Counted from the first letter of the stretch, positions 46,404 to 55,981 are shown. The stretch is 64,000 nucleotides of DNA from Nitrosomonas sp. (GCF_024282095.1 NZ_JAMWZS010000002.1:1-64000); one strand, 5' to 3'. A program made the numbers and translations. Notes: a model not told the origin generated them from the sequence alone.

Positions 46404-47117
46404 TCAAACGACTGCTTGACTGTCCAATCCAGCACCGGCCGATTGAATCACCCGTGATAACGTTTTGCGTGCAGCACGCATACCAACTCCCATCTGGAGC
46501 AGCGTATTCACATGGACTGAGCGTTTCAGTAATAATGCGAGCAGGCGCATTGAATTTACTCCCCCATCCGGATACACCGCACTGAGAAGTGCCTGCGGCG
46601 GTGAGAATTGAAGCGGATCGATAATGGCACGTACAGCGATAAAAGAAATGCCTGCTGCAGCAGCAACTTCAGCAATAGCACCGCTCTCCATATCCACCGC
46701 ACAAGCACCCGTTGCTTGCGCCAGATCCTGTTTTGCTTGTTCACCCGTCAATGGCACTGCGCTGTTCGCCAATATGCCGTTGACCACAGTGATATCGGCC
46801 GGAAGCATTTGCTGTAGGCGATTGCGCCATGCCGTGGTGACGGGCAACTGTTTTCCGGCATGTATAACATCCGGCAGTATCAGGTCGCCCGGTTTCAAAT
46901 TGGCATCCAATGCACCAGCAACACCAAAACTCACCAGTGCAGTAGCACCATGCTGACACAGCCCCTCTGCCGCTGCCCGTGCCGCTTGTGCGCCCATGCC
47001 ACTTAACCACAAAACCGCATGGTCGTTAACTTGCACCTTTTCGTTGAATGGAATATGCGCGGATGAGACACAGCGGGCTTCAGCCCGCAACGCCGTCACC
47101 AGGCCGGTTACACGCAC
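46404..47117 (-). CDS. hpnG: Hopanoid-associated phosphorylase HpnG
   Basis: HpnG is a nucleoside-phosphorylase-like enzyme that removes adenine from adenosylhopane to give phosphoribosylhopane in extended hopanoid synthesis. The purine nucleoside phosphorylase-family pattern is visible: VTGLVTALRAEARCV, SFGVAGALDANLKPGDLILP, and CAVDMESGAIAEVAAAAGIS with the catalytic Met-Glu-Ser region. I take the GTG at 47117, which overlaps the shc stop codon by 10 bp; the frame extends to 47246 inside shc without similarity. 237 residues. Confidence 0.9.
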   Translation of the reverse strand: MRVTGLVTALRAEARCVSSAHIPFNEKVQVNDHAVLWLSGMGAQAARAAAEGLCQHGATALVSFGVAGALDANLKPGDLILPDVIHAGKQLPVTTAWRNRLQQMLPADITVVNGILANSAVPLTGEQAKQDLAQATGACAVDMESGAIAEVAAAAGISFIAVRAIIDPLQFSPPQALLSAVYPDGGVNSMRLLALLLKRSVHVNTLLQMGVGMRAARKTLSRVIQSAGAGLDSQAVV

Positions 47118-49117
47118 GTGGCTACTGTTCTGGTCAGCGCACGGTAACGCGCCAGCGCCCAGAGTGGGAAGAATTTTGAATAACCGTGATAGCGCAGATA
47201 GAAAACCCGCGGAAAACCAGGCGCGGTAAACCAGGGATCTTCCCACAAATGATCACTCGACTGATTGCGCAGCAAGTAGTTGACACCTTTGCGCACAGAC
47301 TCACTGTTGACTTCACCGGCCGCCATCAAACCCAATACCGCCCAAGCTGTTTGAAAGGCAGTACTGGTTTCAGCAAATTGTCCTGCCAGTTTGATATCCA
47401 AATAGGAGTCGTTGGTTTCACCCCAACCCCCATCCGCGCGTTGCACGGAATTTAACCACTTCACGGCGCGACGCACCGATGCGTGCTGCATATCGAACTT
47501 GGCCAAGCGAAATGCTTCCAGCACAGACCATGTGCCATAGATATAATTGGTACCCCAGCGCCCGAACCAGGCACCGTTTGATTCCTGTTCCCGCAACAAA
47601 TAGCTGATACCACGCAGCACCGCATGCTGGTGATGCTGCTTGCCGTATTTTCCAAGAAAACCGACGCAACGCGCCGTCACATCGCTGGTAGGCGGATCGA
47701 TCAATGCACCGTGATCGGCAAAAGGAATTTCATTCAGATAGTGATGGGTGTTGTCGATGTCAAAAGCGGCAAAACCACCATTGCGCGACTGCATGCCGAA
47801 CAACCAGTTGGCTGCGCGGTCCAGTGCCTTTTGATAGCGTTGCGCATCGCCCTGATCCAGCGCCCAGGCCACTGCAGCCGTATCGTCAAGATCCGGATAA
47901 TGCGGATTCGCATATTGAAAAGCCCAACCACCACCCGGCAAATCCGGCCGCTTATCGCGCCAATCGCCGGGTTCATCCAGAATCTGTTGTTCCACCAGCC
48001 AGTCCAGCGCTTGCAGCACCGGTTTCTGATCCGTCGTTGGGTCTTCCTGTAACGCCAGGCTTGTCAGCACCGTATCCCAAACAGGCGAGGTACAAGGCTG
48101 ACACCAAACGCGTTCACCTTCATCGACCAGCAACCCGCGCAACGCGTTACGACATTGCACCCGATTGGGGTGATCATAGGCATAGCCCAACAATGTCAAT
48201 GCTTCATGCGCATTGACCATAGCGGGAAAAATAGCGCCAATGCCACATTCGCCATTCAGACGTTCGAGTGTCCAGATTTCTGCGCGGCGTATGGAATATT
48301 GGCGCACCGATTGAGGCAACTTGGGCTCCACCCGCGACAATATGCGCTCAATCAACATGAAAATACGTTTAAGCAGTGTTTCCGCTTGCGGAAAATAGTT
48401 TGTTTCCTCTTCCGGTGGCACAATAAACAATTCACGGATATTGACTTGACGCGGATTGATAGCACGCGCCCTCATCGTGCACAAGATGGATAAAGGCACC
48501 ATGACGGTGCGTGACCAGTAGGAAACCTTGCTGAGATGAAAAGGAAACCAGCGCGGCAGCAGTACCAGTTCCGAAGGCACAACAGGCACGCCGCGCCACG
48601 GGATCTGGTCATACATTGCCAGCAGCAAGCGGGTAAAGACGTTGGCTTTGGCCGCACCGCCGCGTTCTAAAATAGCTTCTCGTGCGCGCACCATATGTGC
48701 CGCATCGGGAGAATCGCCTACCAGCTTCAGGGCATAATACGATTTAATGGTACAACTGATATCAAATGCGCCGCCATAATATAATGGCCATCCGCCATGT
48801 GCCATGTCCTGTTTATCACGAATAAAACGCGCAATTTTATTCTCCAGGATGACATCGATTTCATCCATGAAGTGCATCATCAGAATATATTCTGCCGGGA
48901 TGGTGCAATCCGCTTCGAGTGGGAAACACCAATGTCCGTCCGGATTCTGTAAAGACAACATAGCCGTGCGAGCTTGGGAAAATTTTTGTTCCAGCTCGTC
49001 GGCATTGATTTTTTCACGACTCGAATCGGCTGTTATATCCACTAAAGGTGCTTCGTTCTCAAAAATGAAATCATTCCGTTGTTGCGATATGTTAGGTTTT
49101 CTTTGGGATCCGTTCAT
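47108..49117 (-). CDS. shc: Squalene-hopene cyclase
   Basis: The membrane-bound cyclase that turns squalene into hopene. The catalytic DxDD appears as DLDDTAAVAW. QW repeats are present along the chain, for example NGAWFGRWGTNYIYGTW, RADGGWGET and QNPDGHWCFPLEADC near the start. 669 residues is normal. hpnG overlaps its 3' end, a tight operon that confirms a hopanoid role. Confidence 0.97.
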   Translation of the reverse strand: MNGSQRKPNISQQRNDFIFENEAPLVDITADSSREKINADELEQKFSQARTAMLSLQNPDGHWCFPLEADCTIPAEYILMMHFMDEIDVILENKIARFIRDKQDMAHGGWPLYYGGAFDISCTIKSYYALKLVGDSPDAAHMVRAREAILERGGAAKANVFTRLLLAMYDQIPWRGVPVVPSELVLLPRWFPFHLSKVSYWSRTVMVPLSILCTMRARAINPRQVNIRELFIVPPEEETNYFPQAETLLKRIFMLIERILSRVEPKLPQSVRQYSIRRAEIWTLERLNGECGIGAIFPAMVNAHEALTLLGYAYDHPNRVQCRNALRGLLVDEGERVWCQPCTSPVWDTVLTSLALQEDPTTDQKPVLQALDWLVEQQILDEPGDWRDKRPDLPGGGWAFQYANPHYPDLDDTAAVAWALDQGDAQRYQKALDRAANWLFGMQSRNGGFAAFDIDNTHHYLNEIPFADHGALIDPPTSDVTARCVGFLGKYGKQHHQHAVLRGISYLLREQESNGAWFGRWGTNYIYGTWSVLEAFRLAKFDMQHASVRRAVKWLNSVQRADGGWGETNDSYLDIKLAGQFAETSTAFQTAWAVLGLMAAGEVNSESVRKGVNYLLRNQSSDHLWEDPWFTAPGFPRVFYLRYHGYSKFFPLWALARYRALTRTVATCV

Positions 49118-49268
49118 ATATTCCTAAGCGCTATGGCTGTTACAAATTTTCCAATAGGTATACATGTATATACCGTCCAGTCTAGCTCTACTTTATTCAC
49201 ATAAAGATTCTTATCATCCGTCAGCACCATTAACCCTGAAGCATCTAACTATCAACCCCTAACCAAAG

Positions 49269-50084
49269 TTAGTCAGTTTTTTTCTGTTTTTGCTTTTCCG
49301 AGCCTTTATCAAAGGGATTATCCTGAAAAGGCTCATAATAAAGGTCTAATGGCAGCTTGCCATCATGAACCAGAAATTCACGCTGTTGTAATGATGCTTC
49401 ACGCACAAACAAATAAGGATCCAGCGCTGCTTCATCACGAATGCGCATCGGGCCGATTAAACGTGCGCGCTTGTCGATAGCACCGAGAACCGTCAAAGGT
49501 GCAGCAAATGCTGAACCCACTGCAAGACCTGCGTAAAAAAGCACATTGGTGAAAATACTGACCGGGATACTTGAAACATCACGCTCACTACTCGGTCCCA
49601 GGAACGGAATAAACAAATAAGAGCCCGGATTAAACCCCCATACACCTAGTGTTTGGCCGAAATCCTCATCATTCTTTTGTAAACCCATGTGAGTCGCCAT
49701 ATCAAAAAGCCCAAACATGCCAACCGATGAGTTAACAAAAAAGCGTAGCGTATCCTGGAAACCCTGTTTTACCTTACCTTGCAAGAAAGAATTCAGAACG
49801 ACATTGGGATACGACAGATTATCGTAGAAATTCCCAATAGATCGTTGCGCTGCATTGGGTACATAATCAATGTAGGCATTCACAACGGGTTCAAATACCA
49901 CGCGATCGACTCGATCGGTAATATCATAGGAAGCGCGGTTGACCTTCTCATGCGGATCGATCGGATCTACGTCCTGATCGCCACCCTTTGGCGCTGTTGC
50001 ACAACCCTGTAAGATCATGACGCATAAAAACAATACACTACTAACTAACTGCCTGATATTTACTACCGAATGTATATTCCTCAA
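49269..50084 (-). CDS. mlaA: MlaA/VacJ-family outer-membrane lipoprotein
   Basis: MlaA removes misplaced phospholipid from the outer leaflet of the outer membrane and hands it to the Mla pathway. Lipoprotein signal: VSSVLFLCVMILQGCATAP. Family blocks: DPHEKVNRASYDITDRVDRV, NFYDNLSYPNVVLNSFLQGK, FFVNSSVGMFGLFDMATHMG, FGQTLGVWGFNPGSYLFIPF and LGPSSERD. 271 residues. It lies next to shc, and lipoproteins of this family (HpnM-like neighbourhoods) are often found with hopanoid genes. The other mla genes are not in the window. Confidence 0.9.
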   Translation of the reverse strand: MRNIHSVVNIRQLVSSVLFLCVMILQGCATAPKGGDQDVDPIDPHEKVNRASYDITDRVDRVVFEPVVNAYIDYVPNAAQRSIGNFYDNLSYPNVVLNSFLQGKVKQGFQDTLRFFVNSSVGMFGLFDMATHMGLQKNDEDFGQTLGVWGFNPGSYLFIPFLGPSSERDVSSIPVSIFTNVLFYAGLAVGSAFAAPLTVLGAIDKRARLIGPMRIRDEAALDPYLFVREASLQQREFLVHDGKLPLDLYYEPFQDNPFDKGSEKQKQKKTD

Positions 50085-50325
50085 AATTCTGGTGCTCTCA
50101 TTCGTTTACTTGTAAAACATTCAGTTCTGAAAAGAACATCATTATCACAAAAAGAAACCATCAATCTTTACACTTATCTCACTAAAAGCAAGCAAAATGC
50201 TCTGTCAATATTTGATTCGGCCGAAGTATACACTACTCCGTCAACTTCATGTTTTGCCAACTTGACAGAAATCATTCAAAGTCCTTAAGAAATATAAGGA
50301 AGTTGAAAAATAACGCCAATACTTC

Positions 50326-50934
50326 TTAATTTTCCCTTTCACCATGCACGATTTCTATCAGCTTTAAAGCTTGTAATTCCATCTCAAGAACGAAACCATC
50401 AACTTTCGCACGAAAATGGCGGTAGAAAATCATGCTCGGAATCGCTACCAGTATGCCGAATGCCGCATTATACAAAGCCACAGAAATCCCATAAGCAAGT
50501 TGTGCCGGATTACTTCCCGTAGGAGAATTTGAACCAAAGATTTCAATCATACCCACCAAGGTACCAAACAATCCCATCAGTGGACTCAACGCGGCAATCG
50601 TCCCCAAAGTTGTCAGATACCGATTCAAATCATGCGCAACCACACGGCCTGATTCTTCAATCGACTCTTTCATGACTTCTCGCGAGCTCTTAACATTTTT
50701 AAGCCCGGCGGCAAGCACTTCCCCCAATGGTGAATGCTGTTGCAAGCGCGCAACCATTTCAGGGTTTACACCATTTCTTTTATACTCGTTTAATACTCTG
50801 GGCAATAATTCTTTAGGAGAAATAACACTTAAACGTAGTGTCCACATCCGTTCCACAATGATACCCATGGCAACAATGGAAGCAATAATGATTGGCCAGA
50901 TCGGCCAACCGGCCGCTTGAATCAAAGATAACAC
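50326..50934 (-). CDS. ExbB/TolQ/MotA-family proton channel
   Basis: A 202-residue inner-membrane protein with three transmembrane helices. The MotA_ExbB domain is clear: VVAHDLNRYLTTLGTIAALS, PLMGLFGTLVGMIEIFGSNS and YGISVALYNAAFGILVAIPS. Such channels use the proton gradient to energise TonB or Tol. The usual partner ExbD is not found: the 240 bp after the stop codon hold no ExbD-like frame and mlaA comes next. The partner must be encoded elsewhere. Confidence 0.92.
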   Translation of the reverse strand: MLSLIQAAGWPIWPIIIASIVAMGIIVERMWTLRLSVISPKELLPRVLNEYKRNGVNPEMVARLQQHSPLGEVLAAGLKNVKSSREVMKESIEESGRVVAHDLNRYLTTLGTIAALSPLMGLFGTLVGMIEIFGSNSPTGSNPAQLAYGISVALYNAAFGILVAIPSMIFYRHFRAKVDGFVLEMELQALKLIEIVHGEREN

Positions 50935-51299
50935 GCGATAATCTCCTCACTCACTGTAGATCAGGTATTATTCTGCGGTTTATGATAATACCTGGTTTGC
51001 TTATTTTATAACTAAGCGATCAATTTGGCATGTAATGTATCTTGATCGCGCATTTTCAGCAAGGAAGCAGTACTTTTTCTATCCACAATTTCTGTGGATA
51101 AGTTTGTGAGTATATGACGAATAGTGCTATTAAGTTAGCATATCCAAACAACTTTTTTAACTTGATTATTTATTAATCTATATGTAATTTTTTTAATAAA
51201 CAGATAGTTACAACAAACCACACTTCTTACACGCACTCTGACAATACACCACACACTTCCTACAAGGCATGTGGATTATTACACAATAGAAGTAGCTAA
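50935..51299. promoter_or_regulatory. AT-rich intergenic region with DnaA-box-like sites
   Basis: About 365 bp upstream of xseA with no gene. It contains CTATCCACA (51079-51087), TGTGGATAA (51093-51101, a perfect reverse TTATCCACA box) and TGTGGATTA (51270-51278). The first two form an inverted repeat TATCCACA-5-TGTGGATA. A very AT-rich tract lies between the second and third sites. dnaA and other origin genes are absent, so it is not called an origin. Confidence 0.5.
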
Positions 51300-52649
51300 A
51301 TGAACCTACCCCCAATCATGTCCGGTAACCTTCATAAAGTGCTGACGGTCAGTGAATTAAATCGTAACACCAAGCAATTTCTGGAACAGAGCATCCCATT
51401 GCTGTGGGTTCAAGGTGAAATTTCCAATTTGAAGCGTTATCAATCGGGTCATTGGTACTTTTCCCTCAAGGATGCCGATGCGCAAGTTCGCTGTGTCTTA
51501 TTCGGTCACAAGAATCAATATATTGACTGGCAGCCTAAAGATGGTATGCAAGTGGAAGTGCTTGCAATCGTCACATTGTACGAACCACGCGGTGATTTTC
51601 AATTAAACGTCGAAACCATGCGACGCGCCGGACTCGGTGAATTATTCGAGGCCTTTGAAAAGCTTAAATCCAAATTGGAACAGGCTGGGTTATTCAGTCC
51701 CACGAATAAAAAACCGTTGCCCGCGTTTCCGCAACAAATCGGCATCATCACCTCCCCGGATACCGCAGCGCTACGAGACGTGCTATCGACACTGCAACGC
51801 CGCATGCCAGCATTGCCCATCGTCATCTACCCCACCCTGGTGCAGGGGAAAACAGCGGCCGGCAGTATCGCCGATGCAATTAAAATTGCGTGCCGACGAG
51901 CCGAATGCGATGTGCTGATACTGTGCCGCGGCGGCGGCAGTATTGAAGACTTATGGGCATTCAATGAAGAAATTGTGACACTTGCCATTGCCGCCAGTTC
52001 GATACCCATCGTCAGCGGTATCGGCCATGAAACAGACTTCACCATCGCAGATTTTGTCGCGGATATGCGTGCACCCACACCGACCGCAGCCGCTGAGCTC
52101 GCTAGCAGGGATCGAAAGGAATTGAGTCATCGTTTGAGCATGCTGCACCAGCGCATGTATCGCATCACTTTGCATCGCATTGAATACGCCATGCAACAAG
52201 TGGATATTCTGACGCATCGTTTAATTTACCCGGGTGATCGCATCAAGCAGCAAACCATCCATCTGGAACATTTACAGGACCGGCTCAGCAACACCTGGAG
52301 ACATCAAATCGAAAAGAAACAGTGGAGATTACTCGAATACAGTCAACGACTGGCGGCTGTAAGTCCCAATATTGTCCGTTTGGCAGAACAACAAAAAGAG
52401 TGGACTTCACATTTCCACTCTGTCTATTCCCGTTATTTCGAAACACTGTCAGTCCGGCTGCAACATATGCAAATACAGTTATCCCACCTGAATCCGCAAT
52501 CGATCTTGGAACGCGGATATAGCATTACGTATTCCATGCAAGGCACCATCATCCGTGACAGCAAACAAATGAATCCCGGCGATAGGATTCAGGTAAAATT
52601 CGCGCACGGAATGTGCGAGGCGGATGTCATAAAGACAAAGAATTCCTGA
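51300..52649 (+). CDS. xseA: Exodeoxyribonuclease VII large subunit
   Basis: XseA with XseB degrades single-stranded DNA from both ends. The OB-fold N-terminal domain (VLTVSELNRNTKQFLEQSIP, LWVQGEISNLKRYQSGHWYF) is followed by the catalytic domain (GIITSPDTAALRDVLSTLQR, LCRGGGSIEDLWAFN, SGIGHETDFTIADFVADMRA, PTPTAAAE). A coiled-coil and a C-terminal tail (QSILERGYSITY) follow. 449 residues. An ATG at 51318 is a possible alternative start. Confidence 0.96.
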   Translation: MNLPPIMSGNLHKVLTVSELNRNTKQFLEQSIPLLWVQGEISNLKRYQSGHWYFSLKDADAQVRCVLFGHKNQYIDWQPKDGMQVEVLAIVTLYEPRGDFQLNVETMRRAGLGELFEAFEKLKSKLEQAGLFSPTNKKPLPAFPQQIGIITSPDTAALRDVLSTLQRRMPALPIVIYPTLVQGKTAAGSIADAIKIACRRAECDVLILCRGGGSIEDLWAFNEEIVTLAIAASSIPIVSGIGHETDFTIADFVADMRAPTPTAAAELASRDRKELSHRLSMLHQRMYRITLHRIEYAMQQVDILTHRLIYPGDRIKQQTIHLEHLQDRLSNTWRHQIEKKQWRLLEYSQRLAAVSPNIVRLAEQQKEWTSHFHSVYSRYFETLSVRLQHMQIQLSHLNPQSILERGYSITYSMQGTIIRDSKQMNPGDRIQVKFAHGMCEADVIKTKNS

Positions 52650-52714
52650 TACCTATACATAGCACCAGCACTCATTCCACTTTATTCAAAACAACAACAA
52701 GGACAAAATCACCG

Positions 52715-53089
52715 ATGCCAAAAACTTTCCTGATACTGGGCGCACTCAACACATTTTTATGCATCGCACTGGGCGCTTTCGGTGCACACGGCCTGAAACG
52801 AGTCTTATCAGCCGATATGCTCACGGTGTATCACACCGGCGTGCAATACCATTTTTATCACGCCTTGGGAATCATTATCATTGGCCTGCTATTACTGCAC
52901 TTCCCCAAATCCCGTCTAATTCCGATATCCGGCTGGCTGATGATGGTCGGCATTATTCTATTCAGTTTCAGTCTTTACGTATTAAGCGTGACCGGAATGC
53001 GCGGGCTTGGCATGATCACGCCGTTTGGCGGTGTTTCATTCCTGACTGCTTGGGGATTGCTGATTTATGCCATCTGGAAAGAAAAATAA
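52715..53089 (+). CDS. DUF423 family membrane protein
   Basis: A 124-residue inner-membrane protein with four transmembrane helices. DUF423 signature: LGALNTFLCIALGAFGAHGL at the N-terminus and GVQYHFYHALGIIIIGLLLL, then ITPFGGVSFLTAWGLLIYAI. Function unknown. The ATG at 52715 is chosen; the frame reaches back into xseA without similarity. It follows xseA by 65 bp. Confidence 0.9.
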   Translation: MPKTFLILGALNTFLCIALGAFGAHGLKRVLSADMLTVYHTGVQYHFYHALGIIIIGLLLLHFPKSRLIPISGWLMMVGIILFSFSLYVLSVTGMRGLGMITPFGGVSFLTAWGLLIYAIWKEK

Positions 53090-53302
53090 AGGCACCACCA
53101 GCGCACTTATATAGTGACCGCAAGCTATCCGTGGCAGATACATGCAGCAATTTTGCGGATAGATACTGATAACCAACCAGCAGTCCTATGGCGTTCGTAT
53201 CGGTGAATCAAACATATGGCTAGCACCCCACCTAACAACGGCGACACTGGAGTGCCGCCTGTGTGAATACAGACTAATAAGCAGCAGCATGAAATAAAGT
53301 AT

Positions 53303-53659
53303 TTATTTAACTTTTTCTACCATTTTTCGATGAGAGGCGGCCATTTCCATGTTGCGCTCTGCCGATTTGGTATATTTTCTTAATAATGCTTCATGATGCG
53401 CCTCGAAATCCAGGCCTTCCCGGCCATAGTATTCGCTGTGATTTTTATACTCTGCCAGCAGCTTTTCTTGCTCTTTTGCTTTTTCTCTCATTGCCTTGGC
53501 TTCATTCTCGTAATACACAGCCAATCCGATATGATCAAATTTAGTTTTAGCTTTGGCTTCAGCAATCTCGTTTACTTCTTCTGATTCTGCAGCGATGCAG
53601 GCACCCGAAGCCAGGAAAGTGAAAATAATCAACATGGTAAAAAATAGCTTTGTTTGCAT
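53303..53659 (-). CDS. Small exported protein, YYGR-x-G family, member 3
   Basis: A 118-residue protein with a signal peptide (LFFTMLIIFTFLASGACIAA). The signal could be read as a lipobox (ASGAC) or as a normal cleavage site after AA. The mature helical part aligns without gaps to the lipoproteins at 2551 and 14192: FDHIGLAVYYENEAKAMREK, EYKNHSEYYGREGLDFEAHH and AASHRKMVEKV. It lacks the polar C-terminal tail of the other two. No porin is nearby and the 23-bp-period motif is not found upstream. Function unknown. Confidence 0.72.
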   Translation of the reverse strand: MQTKLFFTMLIIFTFLASGACIAAESEEVNEIAEAKAKTKFDHIGLAVYYENEAKAMREKAKEQEKLLAEYKNHSEYYGREGLDFEAHHEALLRKYTKSAERNMEMAASHRKMVEKVK

Positions 53660-53815
53660 GGTGAATCTCCTTGATTAGATATCAATGAAAAAGAAATTCC
53701 AGTGCTATTACAAATATTCAGCCAGCTGAATTCGTTCATCATAGCAAATTGTGTAGAATCCACAAATGATTAATGGATAGACTGGGATGTCAATCAGACT
53801 CATGAGAAACACAAA

Positions 53816-54292
53816 ATGAAATTATTATTTTTAATTATTCTGCTCAGTTGTATCGGTGTCCTAGGTTATGCGCAATATCTGCAGCATGTCGAAGGGCTTC
53901 TACCCTGCCCGCTATGCGTAGCACAACGGCTCGCCTACTGGCTGTTGGGACTCACTGCATTCGTGGCATTATTTCTCCACAATCCCAAACGCATTGGACG
54001 CCGTTTCTACGGTTGCCTGATGAGTGTTTTCGCATTCGCCGGAACTGTCATTGCTGCGCGACACGCTTGGTTGATACGTTTTCCGGAATCATTTGAGTGC
54101 GGCATCAGTCCGGAGGAAGCCTTTCTAAATGCTTTACCGATTGCCGAATGGTGGCCTGGAATGTTTGAGGCCAATGGGGATTGCGCTAATGTCGATTGGA
54201 AATTTTTATCACTAACGATTCCGGACTGGTCATTGCTGGCTTTTATCAGCCTTGGGAGTTTGGCACTTTATACGCTATTGTCTAAGAAATAA
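53816..54292 (+). CDS. dsbB: Disulfide bond formation protein DsbB
   Basis: DsbB re-oxidises DsbA and passes electrons to ubiquinone at the inner membrane. The protein has 158 residues and four transmembrane helices. The first Cys pair is CPLC in EGLLPCPLCVAQRLAYW. The second pair is in the periplasmic loop (ESFECGISPEEAF and NGDCANVDWKF). It is convergent with xerD. Confidence 0.94.
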   Translation: MKLLFLIILLSCIGVLGYAQYLQHVEGLLPCPLCVAQRLAYWLLGLTAFVALFLHNPKRIGRRFYGCLMSVFAFAGTVIAARHAWLIRFPESFECGISPEEAFLNALPIAEWWPGMFEANGDCANVDWKFLSLTIPDWSLLAFISLGSLALYTLLSKK

Positions 54293-54310
54293 AAATAACC
54301 AAAAACCGGG

Positions 54311-55222
54311 TCATCCCCTCGGATGGTGCTCGGCGTGTAGCTGTTTCAGACGTTCACGTGCAATATGCGTGTAAATCTGCGTAGTCGAAATGTCGGCATG
54401 ACCCAGTAACAGTTGCACCACACGCAAATCAGCACCGTGATTGAGCAGATGGGTAGCAAATGCATGACGCAGCGTATGCGGAGATAGTTGTTTGGTAATA
54501 CCCACTATTTGCGCATAGCGTTTGATGAGATACCAGAATGCCTGACGTGTCATGGCTGCGCCACGTGTCGTTACAAATATGGTGTCGGTGACAATACCAT
54601 TCAGTAAAGCAGGTCTAGCTTCTTTGGTATAGCGACTCAACCATTCGAGTGATTCTTCTCCGAGCGGTGCAAGGCGTTCCTTTCTGCCTTTCCCCATGAC
54701 TCGCAGAACCCCCATATCCATGCTGACTTGCGAATACTTTAGATTGATCAGTTCCGATACTCGCAGTCCGCTGGCGTATAAAACTTCCACCATGGCACGA
54801 TCACGCAAACCAAGTGGATGCTTAAGATCAGGCACGCTCAGCAACAGTTCGACCTCTTTTTCTGTAAGACTCTGAGGCAAACTACGCTGCAACTTAGGCG
54901 TTTCAATATTAAGACTGGGATCCGTCGCAATTTTGCCTTGGCGCAATAAAAAGCGATAGAAACGTTTCAGACTGGACAGCTCTCGGCTGGTCGTGCTGGC
55001 CTTAATCTTAGCGGAAACTCTGGACGCCAGAAATTCGAGCAAATCAGAATGCGTTGCATCCATGAGCACCCTATCTTCTTGATTTCTTCTTCTCAACCAT
55101 TCGCTGAAAAGTCGCAAATCATTGCGATAGCTATCCAGCGTGTTACGTGACAAGCCATCTTCCAACCATAAAGTGTCGGAAAACTCATCTAATAAATTTG
55201 CGTCTAAATCAAGCACTCTCAT
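54311..55222 (-). CDS. xerD: Tyrosine recombinase XerD
   Basis: XerD with XerC resolves chromosome dimers at dif. N-terminal SAM-like domain (FSDTLWLEDGLSRNTLDSYR), then the catalytic domain with Arg in YASGLRVSELINL, Lys near RVMGKGRKERLAPLG, the HxxR motif HTLRHAFATHLLNHGADLRV, His in LLGHADISTTQIYTHI with the nucleophile Tyr. 303 residues is normal. The start overlaps ogt by 14 bp, so the two are translationally coupled. The close match to XerD spacing and lone chromosomal context favour XerD over a phage integrase. Confidence 0.93.
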   Translation of the reverse strand: MRVLDLDANLLDEFSDTLWLEDGLSRNTLDSYRNDLRLFSEWLRRRNQEDRVLMDATHSDLLEFLASRVSAKIKASTTSRELSSLKRFYRFLLRQGKIATDPSLNIETPKLQRSLPQSLTEKEVELLLSVPDLKHPLGLRDRAMVEVLYASGLRVSELINLKYSQVSMDMGVLRVMGKGRKERLAPLGEESLEWLSRYTKEARPALLNGIVTDTIFVTTRGAAMTRQAFWYLIKRYAQIVGITKQLSPHTLRHAFATHLLNHGADLRVVQLLLGHADISTTQIYTHIARERLKQLHAEHHPRG

Positions 55223-55712
55223 GGCGTAATAACCATCGTTTGATCTCTAAGGGATTTCCATCACTTGCATTCATAAAACCTCCTAATCCACCATTCTTAG
55301 CAATCACTCGATGACAGGGTATGATGATCGGAATTCTATTGGCGCCGCATGCCCGACCTACTGCTCTGGGTGCGGAATGCAGCTGCGTTGCTATTTCCGC
55401 ATAACTACTCGTCTTTCCACTCGGAATGGTCTGAATGGCTTGCCACACCCGGCGTTGATGCGTTGTACCACCAATATGCAAGCTTAAATCAAATCTAAAA
55501 CCGGGTTCAGTTAAATATGCCTGCAATTGCCTACAAACTTCTTTTGCGAGATAACTCTGTGGTGCCAGAGGCTGCGTATCCATGGACAAATACTCGATAT
55601 CGGTTAACCAATCCTCTTCAGTAATAATCCCTAGCACAGCAAATGGTGCAACCAGTTTCGCTTGATAGACTTTGACTGAATCAGTCATCTGATTATTCTT
55701 TGATCTGCTCAC
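55209..55712 (-). CDS. ogt: Methylated-DNA--protein-cysteine methyltransferase
   Basis: Ogt-type suicide repair enzyme that takes the methyl group from O6-methylguanine. The active site is PCHRV in NRIPIIIPCHRVIAKNGGLG, preceded by the helix-turn-helix RRVWQAIQTIPSGKTSSYAE. 167 residues, without the Ada N-terminal domain. Overlaps xerD. Confidence 0.94.
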   Translation of the reverse strand: MSRSKNNQMTDSVKVYQAKLVAPFAVLGIITEEDWLTDIEYLSMDTQPLAPQSYLAKEVCRQLQAYLTEPGFRFDLSLHIGGTTHQRRVWQAIQTIPSGKTSSYAEIATQLHSAPRAVGRACGANRIPIIIPCHRVIAKNGGLGGFMNASDGNPLEIKRWLLRHESA

Positions 55713-55744
55713 TATCTGTTATAAATCGCTATCTGGAAAATTGT

Positions 55745-55890
55745 CTAACAGGCCGTTGAAAAACTATGCGTTGCCGCTACGGTGTTAAAGCAGGCTCAAA
55801 ATGCTCATTGATTACGCATAAACTGCGCTTTCGCGCCTGTTTCTGCCTACTATCGGCTACCTCGAAAACGTTTCTCAAAGGTCTGTTAAC
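55745..55890 (+). mobile_element. Miniature inverted-repeat element, family 1, copy E
   Basis: Begins TAACAGGCCGTTGAAAAAC, core CATTGATTACGCATAAAC, ends GTTTCTCAAAGGTCTGTTA. It lies between ogt and htpG, both on the minus strand. It is the best-preserved copy outside the accessory region. Confidence 0.85.
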
Positions 55891-55981
55891 GTTTCCGCCT
55901 TATTCAAGAAATTGACATTGGAAACAAATAGAAGTTTCAAATGCCAATTTCTATCTTCACGAACATTCAATTCTTATCAAC

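Noticed and set aside
47704..48216. 170-codon plus-strand ORF opposite shc
   Set aside because: Antisense to the squalene-hopene cyclase; Pro/His/Arg-rich composition typical of a shadow frame.
51079..51278. Chromosomal replication origin
   Set aside because: Only three DnaA-like boxes, two with a mismatch, and no dnaA, dnaN, gyrB or parAB genes nearby.
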